Positions 16,265 to 24,008 are shown, counted from the first letter of the stretch. The stretch is DNA of 64,000 nucleotides from Sphingobacterium sp. xlx-96 (GCF_011007365.1 NZ_WFKM01000009.1:62001-126000), one strand, 5' to 3'. Notes: generated by a model not told the origin, from the letters alone. Program-made: numbers and translations.

Positions 16265-16720
16265 ATCAAGTGGGCTGGCTGATGCATCAAATGCGCTGGC
16301 CGATTTATCAAATCACCTGCACGATTCATCAAATAAGCCGCACGATGCATCAAATGATACATAAGATAAATCAAGTGGGCTGGCCAATGCATCAAATGCC
16401 TTGACCGATGTATCAAATAACCTGGGCGTTTCATCAAATAGGTCGCACGATGCATCAAATGATACATAAGATACATCAAGTGGGCTGGCCGATGTATCAA
16501 AAAACCCGGGCGTTTCATCAAATAGGTCGCACGATACATCAAATGATACATAACATACATCAAGTGGACTGGCCGATGCATCAAATGTGCTGGCCGATGT
16601 ATCAAACAGCCCGTGCGTTTCATCAAATAGGCCGCACGATACATCAAATGATACGTAAGATACATCAAGTGGCGCAACTGATAAAGCAGATGCCTCAGCC
16701 GATGTATCAAAAATAAAAGC
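16265..16720. repeat. 21-bp tandem array with 105-bp higher-order repeat
   Basis: Each 21-bp unit starts ATCAA on the plus strand. Twenty clear units run from 16265, with degenerate units to about 16720. Five unit types follow in fixed order: A (ATCAAGTGGGCTGGCCGATG), B (ATCAAATG.GCTGGCCGATG), C (ATCAAAnnnCCnGGGCGTTT), D (ATCAAATAGGTCGCACGATA) and E (ATCAAATGATACATAAGATA). The ABCDE block of 105 bp repeats about four times; the third block lacks B. Because 21 is a multiple of three, several frames stay open across the array. Confidence 0.95.
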
Positions 16721-16735
16721 AATAATTCCTTGCAT
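16313..16735 (-). CDS. Possible heptapeptide-repeat protein encoded by the array
   Basis: Starting at ATG 16735 (MQGIIAFIFDTSAEASAL) the minus-strand frame reads through the array as seven-residue units of the form [F/L]-D-x-S-x-x-x, for example FDVSCGL, FDETHGL, FDTSAST, FDASASP and LDVSYVS. An A/T-rich stretch precedes the ATG. The frame stops at 16313 within a type-C unit (a TGA not present in the other C units); beyond it the same heptad pattern resumes for four units. The regular Asp/Ser pattern makes this the most protein-like of the open frames, but the array may be non-coding. Confidence 0.35.
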   Translation of the reverse strand: MQGIIAFIFDTSAEASALSVAPLDVSYVSFDVSCGLFDETHGLFDTSASTFDASASPLDVCYVSFDVSCDLFDETPGFFDTSASPLDVSYVSFDASCDLFDETPRLFDTSVKAFDALASPLDLSYVSFDASCGLFDESCR

Positions 16736-17015
16736 ATTAAAAAAATAAGTGTATATTTGTTTTATAATCAGGCTCTGCCTAAGCAATCTTTGAGCTTGTT
16801 AAGTTTACTCTTCTCCTCTCTCATCCCTTGCATATCCAGCTGCTATTTTTGTTATCAATTGATGATACGTACGTTTTCGAAACTTGAATATTTTCAAGAA
16901 CCTTAAAATTACCACTATCTTTTTCTTGCCAGCAAACAGTGTTATATAAGTTGTTCGATGACGACTTAATGGTGCGGCCTGATGTAACAAAATTTTTTAA
17001 TAAATAATTAATACA
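16736..17015 (+). promoter_or_regulatory. Upstream region and likely long 5' leader of the cold-shock gene
   Basis: The 280 bases contain no convincing gene. Cold-shock mRNAs often have long structured leaders, and the A/T-rich stretch AAAATTTTTTAATAAATAAT directly before the ATG at 17016 fits a Bacteroidota translation-initiation region. A promoter position was not settled. Confidence 0.4.
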
Positions 17016-17210
17016 ATGCAAGAAGGAACAGTAAAATTCTTTAACGAGACAAAAGGATTTGGTTTTATTACACCAAAAAACGGTGGACAAGACGTATTCG
17101 TACATTCAACAGGTTTGATCAACAACATCCGTGAAAACGATAGCGTAACATTCGAAGTAGAAAACGGACAAAAAGGAGTTAACGCAACTAACGTTCGCGT
17201 AGCTTACTAA
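17016..17210 (+). CDS. Cold-shock protein (CspA family)
   Basis: The 64-residue single cold-shock domain has both RNA-binding motifs: KGFGFI (RNP1) and DVFVH (RNP2), with the family start MQEGTVKFFNETKG and end GVNATNVRVAY. It binds single-stranded RNA or DNA and melts mRNA structure after temperature downshift or during growth. It is monocistronic, with a terminator directly after it. Confidence 0.97.
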   Translation: MQEGTVKFFNETKGFGFITPKNGGQDVFVHSTGLINNIRENDSVTFEVENGQKGVNATNVRVAY

Positions 17211-17234
17211 ACAAAAGAAAGACATATCTTTTTG

Positions 17235-17262
17235 AAAGAGATGCTCGAAAGAGCGTCTCTTT
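17235..17262 (+). terminator. Rho-independent terminator of the cold-shock gene
   Basis: AAAGAGATGCTC pairs with GAGCGTCTCTTT (one G-U) around a GAAA tetraloop, followed by TTCGTTTTATT. It begins 25 bases after the stop codon. Confidence 0.9.
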
Positions 17263-17385
17263 TCGTTTTATTACCATTTTTATGTGATCTACCCATCCCT
17301 AGCCCCTCATCTCTGGTCACTCCTCACTCCTCACTCTTTCACCCCTATCATCCTTTTTCTTTTTCCTTTTTAATTTTATTACGAT

Positions 17386-17393
17386 TACTTTTG
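17386..17393 (+). promoter_or_regulatory. TACTTTTG promoter element, copy 1
   Basis: TACTTTTG fits the Bacteroidota -7 consensus TAnnTTTG. The surrounding DNA (TTTAATTTTATTACGATTAC before it, TTGTGAGTCAA after it) is nearly identical to the promoter at 18601-18634. Here the ATG of the next gene follows after only 7 bases. Confidence 0.65.
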
Positions 17394-17400
17394 TGAGTCA

Positions 17401-18405
17401 ATGCTAGGGGGCAATGTTATATTGATTGAGCATTTAAAGACCATCAACACCAGTTGGGACTTTTATATAGATCCCAATCATTCTTTAGATGACATCTCTG
17501 TAGATAAAGTCAACCGTTTTATTCATCGTTTGGAGCAGCGGACAGACAATAAGATACCCTATACCCCAATCGATTTTTTAACCAAAATGGAGATGCTCCG
17601 CGAAGGGAAACTTACTTTTGGCGCTTATCTACTATTCGCGACAGACTATTGTCTGATCAGCGATGTACAGGTAGGGCGTTTCAAGAGCAATATCACCATT
17701 ATCGATTCCATTTCTTTGAATGCCGATCTTTTCACGGAGGTGGATGAGATTATTGCTTTTATTAAGAAGCACCTGATGGTGGAATACATCATTACGGGCG
17801 AGCCCCAGCGTACAGAGCGGTTTGACTATCCTTTGGATGCTATCCGAGAGATTGTCATCAACATGATCGTGCACCGCGACTACCGCGAAAGTTCGGGTAG
17901 TGTAATCAAGATTTTTGATAACCGAATCGAATTTTTTAATCCAGGTAAATTGTTTGGAGGTATCACTATAGAAGATTTATTGAGCGGCAATTACAGCTCG
18001 AAGTCGCGGAATAAATTAATAGCAAAAGCCTTTAAAGAAGTAGGTCTGATCGAACGATACGGCTCTGGGATCCATCGCGTACAGCAAATTTGTAAAGATT
18101 ATGGTGTGGTTGCTCCCGTCTTTGAAGAATTTTCCGGAGGCTTCCGGGTTGTCCTGTTTAATGAGAAGCTCAATAAATCAAAATCAGATGTCACCGAAAA
18201 TGTCACCGAAAATGTCACCGAAAAGCGTGAGAGGAATATCGTTGGTATAATGCAGAAAAAGCCTTCAACTACTACACAAGAGATTGCCGACTTATTAGGG
18301 GTAACGAAAAGAACTATTATTAGAGATATAGAAAAATTAAAAGTTGAAAATCGGGTAGAGTACGTTGGTCCTGCAAAAGGAGGCTACTGGAAGATAAACG
18401 AATAA
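17401..18405 (+). CDS. ATP-binding (HATPase_c_4) HTH regulator lacking its AlbA_2 domain
   Basis: The protein matches the middle and C-terminal parts of AlbA_2/RecG-like regulators: a linker (IDFLTKMEMLREGKLTFGAY), the GHKL-like ATPase segment FDYPLDAIREIVINMIVHRD, NRIEFFNPGKL, ERYGSGIHRV and a C-terminal winged helix (TTQEIADLLGVTKRTIIRDI). The N-terminal AlbA_2 domain of about 130 residues, present in the paralogue at 19238, is absent. The frame starts only 7 bases after a promoter copied from the neighbouring regulator, so this looks like a rearranged, truncated gene that may be transcribed leaderless. A 12-bp repeat (18190-18225) encodes NVTE repeats in the linker. Confidence 0.75.
   Translation: MLGGNVILIEHLKTINTSWDFYIDPNHSLDDISVDKVNRFIHRLEQRTDNKIPYTPIDFLTKMEMLREGKLTFGAYLLFATDYCLISDVQVGRFKSNITIIDSISLNADLFTEVDEIIAFIKKHLMVEYIITGEPQRTERFDYPLDAIREIVINMIVHRDYRESSGSVIKIFDNRIEFFNPGKLFGGITIEDLLSGNYSSKSRNKLIAKAFKEVGLIERYGSGIHRVQQICKDYGVVAPVFEEFSGGFRVVLFNEKLNKSKSDVTENVTENVTEKRERNIVGIMQKKPSTTTQEIADLLGVTKRTIIRDIEKLKVENRVEYVGPAKGGYWKINE
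18190..18225 (+). repeat. 12-bp in-frame tandem repeat (3 copies)
   Basis: GTCACCGAAAAT is repeated three times (the last copy ends AAG), encoding VTEN tetrapeptides between the ATPase part and the winged helix. It matches in position, but not in sequence, the repeat at 20354-20401 of the paralogue. Confidence 0.9.
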
Positions 18406-18410
18406 ACGCA

Positions 18411-18470
18411 CGGAACTTACCGAAGTCCCGCTTGTCCCGGCATAGTCGGAAAGAAGTCGGAATACCCACA
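18411..18470. repeat. Dispersed GAAGTCCCG...TGTCCCG repeat, copy after 17401 gene
   Basis: Six bases after the stop codon the sequence reads CGAAGTCCCGCTTGTCCCGG, then ATAGTCGGAAAGAAGTCGG. It is related to the copies at 19162-19220, 20583-20651, 21211-21240 and inside 13306-13569. Confidence 0.7.
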
Positions 18471-18600
18471 TAAGCAATTAAATAAAATCTCATCATCCAC
18501 GCCGCAGCCTGTTGCTACCCTTTAAATTTATTACCCCTCTAAACCTTATCAACCCTCTTAACTATCTAACTCATCAATTTCTCCCTGTTTTTTTCTTTTA

Positions 18601-18634
18601 TTTTTGAATTTTTAATTTATTACGAGTACTTTTG
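18601..18634 (+). promoter_or_regulatory. Bacteroidota-type promoter of the winged-helix gene
   Basis: TTTTTG (18601-18606), a 20-base spacer and TACTTTTG (18627-18634) fit the -33/-7 pattern of the main Bacteroidota sigma factor. The ATG at 18655 lies 20 bases downstream. This segment is duplicated upstream of 17401. Confidence 0.75.
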
Positions 18635-18654
18635 TGACTCAACACTATTAGCCA

Positions 18655-19161
18655 ATGTTGCAATCATTGATTACGTCGAAGACGAGACTCAAGTTATTGA
18701 TTAAATTTTTTGTTTCTGCGAGCAATCGCGGGTACTTAAGGGGGATTGCCGAAGAATTTAATGAATCAACCAACTCTATTCGCAAGGAGCTTAATCAATT
18801 GACCGATGCGGGGTATTTAGTGCGCGAGGAAGGTGAGCAAAAGGTTTTCTACCGAGCGAATAATAAACATGCCTTGTTTGGTTCATTGCAAGGACTAATC
18901 CACCATTTTTTAGGTATCGACCAGATTGTCGATCAGGTACTGGATCGGGCAGGAGATGTAGAGCAAGTTGCACTATTGGGCGACTATGCGCAAGGACTGG
19001 ATTCGGGACATATTGAAGTGTTGGTAACAGGGCAAAATATAGATTCGGCATATTTATTGCAGGCAGCAGAGAAAGCCGAAAAACTGTTGGATAAAAAAGT
19101 GAGTTTATACTTAGAAGCACCAGAACAGATACGTTCTAAAATAATATTGTATAGTAAATAA
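18655..19161 (+). CDS. Winged-helix regulator with degenerate nucleotidyltransferase-like domain
   Basis: The N-terminal half is an ArsR/MarR-like winged helix (FVSASNRGYLRGIAEEFNES, TNSIRKELNQLTDAGYLVRE). The C-terminal half resembles a minimal nucleotidyltransferase fold (VALLGDYAQGLDSGHIEVLV) in which the catalytic GS-x-D-x-D pattern is not intact. Proteins of this type often sit at the head of Bacteroidota exopolysaccharide loci, and this one precedes the capsule genes. A role in controlling the locus is likely but inferred. It has its own promoter. Confidence 0.75.
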   Translation: MLQSLITSKTRLKLLIKFFVSASNRGYLRGIAEEFNESTNSIRKELNQLTDAGYLVREEGEQKVFYRANNKHALFGSLQGLIHHFLGIDQIVDQVLDRAGDVEQVALLGDYAQGLDSGHIEVLVTGQNIDSAYLLQAAEKAEKLLDKKVSLYLEAPEQIRSKIILYSK

Positions 19162-19220
19162 GCAAACTGAACGAAGTGAAGTCCCGCGTGTCCCGAGATT
19201 GTCGGGGATTATCGGGATAA
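19162..19220. repeat. Dispersed repeat, copy directly after the 18655 gene
   Basis: Beginning at the first base after the stop codon: GCAAACTGAACGAAGTGAAG, then TCCCGCGTGTCCCGAGATTG and TCGGGGATTATCGGGATAA. The first 35 bases differ from the copy at 20583 at only two positions. Confidence 0.85.
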
Positions 19221-19237
19221 GCAGACAAACATTAATA

Positions 19238-20581
19238 ATGGAAACTAACCGTATAGAATACAAACAAAAGCTTACCGATCAGCTCGAAAAGGAGGTGGTT
19301 GCGTTTTTGAATTATACCGGTGGTGGGATTATTTATCTCGGGATTGACCCTGTCGGAAAGGCAGTGGGTATATCTCAGGCGGATGAGGTACAATTGCAGG
19401 TCAAAGATAGACTTAGAAATAACATTGTTCCGTCCTGTTTAGGCTTGTTTGATGTCGTGAAAGAAACAAAAGATGAAAAAGACGTTATCAAGATTATCGT
19501 AGCCAGCGGACAAGAGAGGCCTTATTACATCAAAAAGTACGGTTTGTCCGAAAAAGGAGCTTTCATTCGTTTAGGAAGCGCATCCGAACCGATGTCTGCC
19601 CGAATGATAGAGGATTTGTTTGCCAAGCGGACGCGCAACTCCATTGGAAAAATCAGGTCGCACAAGCAAGATCTGAAATTTCAGCAACTGCGTATCTATT
19701 ACGATTCTGTAGGGATTGAACTTAATGAGCAGTTCGCCAAAAATTTGGAATTGCTCAATGAAGAAGGGGCGTATAATTATGTTGGTTATTTGATGGCGGA
19801 TAATAATACGGTTTCGGTAAAAGTAGCACGATACCAAGGTACTGATAGGGTCGATTTGATACAAAGTGAGGAGTATGGATTCGGGTCTTTGATAAAAGCT
19901 ACCAAGCAAGTTTTGGATCGAGTAGATGTGGAGAATCTGACTTTTATGAGGATTACTTCCAAAGAACGAATAGAGAAAAGGAAGTGGGATGAGGTCGCCC
20001 TGCGCGAAGCCATTATTAACGCTTTGGTCCACAATGATTATACGTATGAATTAGCGCCTAAATTTGAGTTTTTTAGCGATCGTTTTGAAATTACTTCTTA
20101 CGGCGGGCTTCCCTTAGGAATTTCCGAAGATGAATTTTTTGAAGGTGTTTCCATTCCCCGAAGCAAAGAGATTATGCGCATTTTTCGTGATATCGAATTG
20201 GTGGAACAGTTAGGGTCAGGCATACCGAGAATATTGCGATCTTACGGCAGGTCATGTTTTAAGTTTTCAGACAATTATATACGGATGAGTTTTCCGAGTG
20301 CGCAACTTATAGATCCTTTAGTAAAAGAACAGATCGGCTTTATTGAAGGAGAAAATGAGGGATTAAATGAGGGATTAAATGAGGGATTAAATGAGGGATT
20401 AAAAGCTGTTTTGTCTGTAATAACAGAAAACTCAGGAATACAAGCAAAGGATTTGGTTGAAAGGTTAGGTGAGCGTCCACTAAAAACTATTGAACGACAG
20501 ATAGCACAGTTGATGGAGAAAGGTTTGATAGAGCGAAGAGGGAGCAGGAAAACCGGTGGCTATTGGAGAATAAATGAATAA
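19238..20581 (+). CDS. AlbA_2 (Schlafen-like) / HATPase / winged-helix regulator
   Basis: This is the full-length relative of the gene at 17401. From ATG 19238 (METNRIEYKQKLTDQLEKEV) the AlbA_2 domain includes the Gly-rich LNYTGGGIIYLGID. It is followed by the ATPase-like segment WDEVALREAIINALVHNDYT, RFEITSYGGLP, VEQLGSGIPRILRSYG and a C-terminal winged helix (IQAKDLVERLGERPLKTIER). The upstream in-frame codons back to 19199 lie in repeat DNA and were not used. Such proteins are thought to be DNA-binding regulators. The linker holds four 12-bp repeats. The stop at 20581 overlaps the next repeat copy. Confidence 0.85.
   Translation: METNRIEYKQKLTDQLEKEVVAFLNYTGGGIIYLGIDPVGKAVGISQADEVQLQVKDRLRNNIVPSCLGLFDVVKETKDEKDVIKIIVASGQERPYYIKKYGLSEKGAFIRLGSASEPMSARMIEDLFAKRTRNSIGKIRSHKQDLKFQQLRIYYDSVGIELNEQFAKNLELLNEEGAYNYVGYLMADNNTVSVKVARYQGTDRVDLIQSEEYGFGSLIKATKQVLDRVDVENLTFMRITSKERIEKRKWDEVALREAIINALVHNDYTYELAPKFEFFSDRFEITSYGGLPLGISEDEFFEGVSIPRSKEIMRIFRDIELVEQLGSGIPRILRSYGRSCFKFSDNYIRMSFPSAQLIDPLVKEQIGFIEGENEGLNEGLNEGLNEGLKAVLSVITENSGIQAKDLVERLGERPLKTIERQIAQLMEKGLIERRGSRKTGGYWRINE
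20354..20401 (+). repeat. 12-bp in-frame tandem repeat (4 copies)
   Basis: AATGAGGGATTA is repeated four times without mismatch and encodes NEGL tetrapeptides in the linker before the winged helix. Copy-number change would alter linker length without shifting frame. Confidence 0.95.
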
Positions 20582-20582
20582 T

Positions 20583-20651
20583 GCAAACTGAACGCAGTGA
20601 AGTCCCGCTTGTCCCGACGCAATCGGGGATGAACGAAGTGAATCGGGATAA
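20583..20651. repeat. Dispersed repeat, copy directly after the 19238 gene
   Basis: It reads GCAAACTGAACGCAGTGAAG, TCCCGCTTGTCCCGACGCAA, TCGGGGATGAACGAAGTGAA and then TCGGGATAAC. It carries the stem halves TCCCGA...TCGGGA. The in-frame codons it adds to the cytidylyltransferase gene are probably not translated. Confidence 0.85.
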
Positions 20652-20673
20652 CGCAAATAAAACGAATACGCAA

Positions 20674-21171
20674 ATGAGCAAATTAACGAATCAGCAATTA
20701 AACGAATCCGCAAATCCGCGCAAAGACTACAATCCAGGCCCTCGGGTAGGAATTACCTTCTCGACTTTCGATTTGTTACATGCCGGGCACATCATGATGC
20801 TGGCCGAGGCAAAGCGTCAATGTGATTATTTGATCTGTGGATTACAGATGGACCCTACACTGGATCGTCCGGAGAAGAATGCACCAACACAAACCGTCGT
20901 TGAGCGTTATATTCAATTGCGAGGTTGCCAGTATGTCGATGAGATTGTGCCTTATTCGACCGAACAGGATTTAGAAGATATCTTACGTTCTTTCAAATTG
21001 GATGTACGTATTGTGGGCGACGAGTATGCGGATCGTGATTTTACAGGAAAGCAGTATTGTATAGATAAGGGTATTGAACTTTATTATAACAGTAGAGATC
21101 ACCGTTTTTCAAGTTCGGGATTGCGCAAGATAGTAGCAGACAAAGAGAATCTGAAGAACGGAAAGGGGTAG
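20674..21171 (+). CDS. Glycerol-3-phosphate cytidylyltransferase-like nucleotidyltransferase
   Basis: The protein has the class signature of small cytidylyltransferases: ITFSTFDLLHAGHIMML with the HxGH motif (LHAGH) and FSSSGLRK, the equivalent of the ISSTxxR loop. Family members join a nucleotide to glycerol phosphate, ethanolamine phosphate or a sugar phosphate. At the head of the capsule locus it may activate a phospho-substituent, or serve a general precursor role; the substrate cannot be read. The ATG at 20674 (MSKLTNQQLN) was chosen because the frame upstream is repeat-derived. Confidence 0.85.
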   Translation: MSKLTNQQLNESANPRKDYNPGPRVGITFSTFDLLHAGHIMMLAEAKRQCDYLICGLQMDPTLDRPEKNAPTQTVVERYIQLRGCQYVDEIVPYSTEQDLEDILRSFKLDVRIVGDEYADRDFTGKQYCIDKGIELYYNSRDHRFSSSGLRKIVADKENLKNGKG

Positions 21172-21210
21172 TGTTCAAAAACGAACAAGCCTATTTTTCG
21201 TCATTTTGCT

Positions 21211-21240
21211 GTGTCCCGACTTTTCGGGAACCGTAGCGGA
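21211..21240. repeat. Short copy of the TGTCCCGA...TCGGGA repeat
   Basis: TGTCCCGACTTTTCGGGAAC followed by CGTAGCGGA lies in the 122-base gap between the cytidylyltransferase and manC genes. A short hairpin CCCGA-CTTT-TCGGG can form. Confidence 0.6.
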
Positions 21241-21293
21241 GAAATCTACAAATAAGGTTTATCGTGAATAAATATTAAAACTAGGAAATTACA

Positions 21294-22289
21294 GTGAGCG
21301 TAGTACACGTATTATTATCAGGAGGGATAGGCAGCCGATTATGGCCTTTGTCCCGCAAGCAACAACCAAAACAATATTTAGATCTATTTAATGGACAATC
21401 TTTATTTGGCTTGACTGTTCAGCGCAATGCAAAAATTGCAGACGAAGTGATTGTCGTCGGAAATAAGGATAACGCCCATTTGAGCGATAAAGCAATGCTT
21501 ACTGGCGGATTACCATACCGCAGTATAGTAGAAGCAACGCCAAGAAATACGGCTGCTGCTATAGCCTTTGCCGCTCTCGCTGTAAATCCAGAGGATGTAC
21601 TGATAGTAACGCCGTCTGATCATATGATTTCAGGAGACGAGACTTATCAATCGGCGATGAGTGCGGGCATTGTTAAGGCTAAGGAAGGTTTTATTGTCAC
21701 TTTTGGAATACAGCCAACACGTCCAGAAACAGGTTATGGGTATATCGAATTTGAGGGCGACAAGGTTAAATCTTTTCGTGAAAAACCCAATCAAGATACG
21801 GCTGAAGATTTTATCGAGCGAGGTACCTTCCTTTGGAATTCAGGTATGTTCTGTTTTCAGTCCTCCGTATTTTTGGAAGAACTGAAAAAATATGAGCCAG
21901 CTGTTTATGATGCTGCTAAGTTAGCATGGGAATCTGCGGTAGATGGAAAGTTGGATGAAGAGCTATCTTTAAAAATTCCTTCTATCTCTGTTGATTATGC
22001 CGTTATGGAGCGTTCAAAAAAAATCAGGGTAGTACCTACCGAGTTTGAGTGGTCCGATCTGGGATCTTTTGAAGCGTTGTACGATTATTTAGTGTCTACG
22101 GGTTATTCCAAAGATGAAAATGGAAATATTGTGATCGGTACGGATAAATTTGCGGGTTTCGTTGGTCTGAAGAATACCATTTTTGTCTGTACCAGTGATG
22201 CCTTTTTGATGGTGCAGAAAGAAAAATCACAGGATGTAAAGAAAATATATAACATGCTAGAAAAGCATCAATCAAAACTATTGGATTAA
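21294..22289 (+). CDS. manC: Mannose-1-phosphate guanylyltransferase
   Basis: The N-terminal nucleotide-binding signature GGIGSRLWPLSRKQQPKQYL and the sugar-binding FREKPN and YGYIEF motifs identify a GDP-mannose pyrophosphorylase (GTP + mannose-1-P to GDP-mannose). At 331 residues it is the short form without a fused isomerase domain. The start is GTG at 21294; no ATG is available near the conserved N-terminus. It begins the nucleotide-sugar part of the capsule locus and ends 5 bases before rmlB. Confidence 0.93.
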   Translation: MSVVHVLLSGGIGSRLWPLSRKQQPKQYLDLFNGQSLFGLTVQRNAKIADEVIVVGNKDNAHLSDKAMLTGGLPYRSIVEATPRNTAAAIAFAALAVNPEDVLIVTPSDHMISGDETYQSAMSAGIVKAKEGFIVTFGIQPTRPETGYGYIEFEGDKVKSFREKPNQDTAEDFIERGTFLWNSGMFCFQSSVFLEELKKYEPAVYDAAKLAWESAVDGKLDEELSLKIPSISVDYAVMERSKKIRVVPTEFEWSDLGSFEALYDYLVSTGYSKDENGNIVIGTDKFAGFVGLKNTIFVCTSDAFLMVQKEKSQDVKKIYNMLEKHQSKLLD

Positions 22290-22294
22290 GACAT

Positions 22295-23344
22295 ATGCAT
22301 AAAACAATATTAATCACGGGAGGAGCTGGCTTTATAGGCTCGCATGTAGTGCGTGAGTTCGTAAATAAATATCCAGAATATCGCATTGTCAATCTAGATG
22401 CGTTGACTTATGCCGGTAATTTGGAGAACCTAAAGGATATAGAAGATAAACCGAACTATACCTTTGTAAAGGCGGATATTACCGATGCGAAGCATATTTT
22501 AGAGGTTTTTCAAACGTATCAGCCCGACGGGGTGATACACTTAGCGGCAGAATCGCATGTTGACCGTTCAATATCGGATCCGCTAGCATTTGTCATGACG
22601 AATGTTATCGGGACCGTGAACCTGTTGAATGCAGCGCGTGAGATTTGGAAGGACAATTTTGAGGGCAAACGTTTCCACCACGTATCTACGGACGAGGTGT
22701 ACGGTACATTGGGTGAAACGGGATTATTCACCGAAGAAACGGCTTATGATCCACATTCACCTTATTCGGCATCAAAAGCCTCTTCGGATCATTTCGTACG
22801 CGCATATCAGGATACGTATGGTTTGCCAGTAGTACTGACAAACTGTTCGAATAACTACGGCCCGAATCACTTTCCAGAGAAACTAATTCCGCTTTGTATT
22901 CATAATATATTAAACAATAAACCACTACCTATCTACGGTGATGGAAAGTTTACCCGCGATTGGTTGTTCGTAATCGACCACGCCAAGGCTATTGATTTGG
23001 TATTCCATCAAGGCAAAACAGGTGATGCGTACAATGTAGGAGGCTTTAACGAATGGCAAAATATTGATCTGGTTAAAGAATTGTGCAAGCAGATGGACGA
23101 GAAGTTGGGAAGAGCAGTAGGTACAGCGGCGCAATTGATCACGTTTGTAAAAGATAGACCAGGGCACGATTTGCGCTACGCTATCGATGCTACGAAGATC
23201 AACCAAGAACTAGGGTATCAACCATCCGTCACCTTCGAACAAGGCTTGTCGATCACAATCGATTGGTTCTTAAATAATCAAATCTGGTTAGACAACGTAA
23301 CCTCAGGAGAGTATCAGAGCTACTATTCAAAACAATATAACTAA
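22295..23344 (+). CDS. rmlB: dTDP-glucose 4,6-dehydratase
   Basis: This is an extended short-chain dehydrogenase with GGAGFIGSHVVREF (NAD binding), the RmlB-specific DALTYAGNLENL, AAESHVDRSI, the active-site STDEVYGTLGE and YSASKASSDH, and NNYGPNHFPEKLIP. It converts dTDP-glucose to dTDP-4-keto-6-deoxyglucose, the branch point for both dTDP-L-rhamnose (RmlC/D) and the 3-amino sugar made by the Fdt-type enzymes downstream. Confidence 0.97.
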   Translation: MHKTILITGGAGFIGSHVVREFVNKYPEYRIVNLDALTYAGNLENLKDIEDKPNYTFVKADITDAKHILEVFQTYQPDGVIHLAAESHVDRSISDPLAFVMTNVIGTVNLLNAAREIWKDNFEGKRFHHVSTDEVYGTLGETGLFTEETAYDPHSPYSASKASSDHFVRAYQDTYGLPVVLTNCSNNYGPNHFPEKLIPLCIHNILNNKPLPIYGDGKFTRDWLFVIDHAKAIDLVFHQGKTGDAYNVGGFNEWQNIDLVKELCKQMDEKLGRAVGTAAQLITFVKDRPGHDLRYAIDATKINQELGYQPSVTFEQGLSITIDWFLNNQIWLDNVTSGEYQSYYSKQYN

Positions 23345-23384
23345 TCTATATAACTTGTTAACAAGATAACTCCACAACTTTGTA

Positions 23385-23954
23385 ATGAAAATCACAGAAA
23401 CCAGTCTAAAAGGCTGTTACATATTAGAACCCGCAAAATTCGGTGATAGCCGAGGATATTTCATGGAAGGCTTTAATGAAATGACTTTCAATGAAGTGAC
23501 TGGCACGAACACGCATTTTGTGCAGGACAATCAATCGTTTTCTACGAAAGGAGTGCTTCGTGGATTACATGCGCAGTCGGGTGAGCATGCTCAGGCTAAG
23601 TTGGTGCGTGTATTGGATGGTGAAGTGTTGGATGTAGCGGTCGATGCCAGACCAGAGTCTCCGACTTTCGGTCAATACGAAGCCGTTAGACTATCTGCAG
23701 AAAACAACCTGCAATTGTTCGTTCCACGTGGCTTCCTGCATGGATTTGTGGTGTTGAGCGAAACAGCAACGTTCTTTTACAAATGCGATAATTACTATAA
23801 CAAAGAATCCGAGTGTGGCGTATACCCACTAGATTCAGATTTAGCAATAGACTGGCAAATTCCGATAGAGGAGATGCTGTTGTCTGATAAAGACAAAGAA
23901 GCACAATCATTCGCCGAGTTTAAAAGAGTTACGAGTGACAGAGTTATAAAGTGA
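23385..23954 (+). CDS. rmlC: dTDP-4-dehydrorhamnose 3,5-epimerase
   Basis: A cupin fold with the catalytic His in VLRGLHAQ, then KLVRVLDGEVLDVAVDARPE and FVPRGFLHGFVVLSE, matches RmlC. The length of 189 residues is normal. It epimerises the RmlB product at C3 and C5 on the way to dTDP-L-rhamnose. It lies between rmlB (40 bp gap) and rmlD, from which it is separated by about 190 bases carrying an inverted repeat. Confidence 0.96.
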   Translation: MKITETSLKGCYILEPAKFGDSRGYFMEGFNEMTFNEVTGTNTHFVQDNQSFSTKGVLRGLHAQSGEHAQAKLVRVLDGEVLDVAVDARPESPTFGQYEAVRLSAENNLQLFVPRGFLHGFVVLSETATFFYKCDNYYNKESECGVYPLDSDLAIDWQIPIEEMLLSDKDKEAQSFAEFKRVTSDRVIK

Positions 23955-24008
23955 CACAGTTATAAGTTACAGAGTGAGATAAAAGCTCAGGCTGTGCAAA
24001 TTAAAAAT

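Noticed and set aside
16265..16720. CRISPR array
   Set aside because: The 21-bp units are contiguous with no unique spacers, and no cas gene is present.
16261..16722. Open frames through the 21-bp array other than the [F/L]D-x-S one, on both strands
   Set aside because: A 21-bp unit without stop codons keeps several frames open by itself. The alternative products (His/Leu/Met/Arg-rich or Gln/His/Ile-rich) lack any start context or protein-like character.
16821..17105. 94-codon minus-strand frame over the cold-shock gene start
   Set aside because: It lies antisense to a clearly conserved gene and its composition does not look like a protein; it is a shadow of the cold-shock coding sequence and leader.
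20480..20713. Minus-strand frames over the AlbA_2 gene end and the repeat
   Set aside because: They are antisense to a conserved coding end and to repeat DNA, and their products look like random translation.
20674..21171. Start of the cytidylyltransferase at 20581
   Set aside because: The extra 31 codons are encoded by the dispersed repeat that also follows other genes, so ATG 20674 is preferred.
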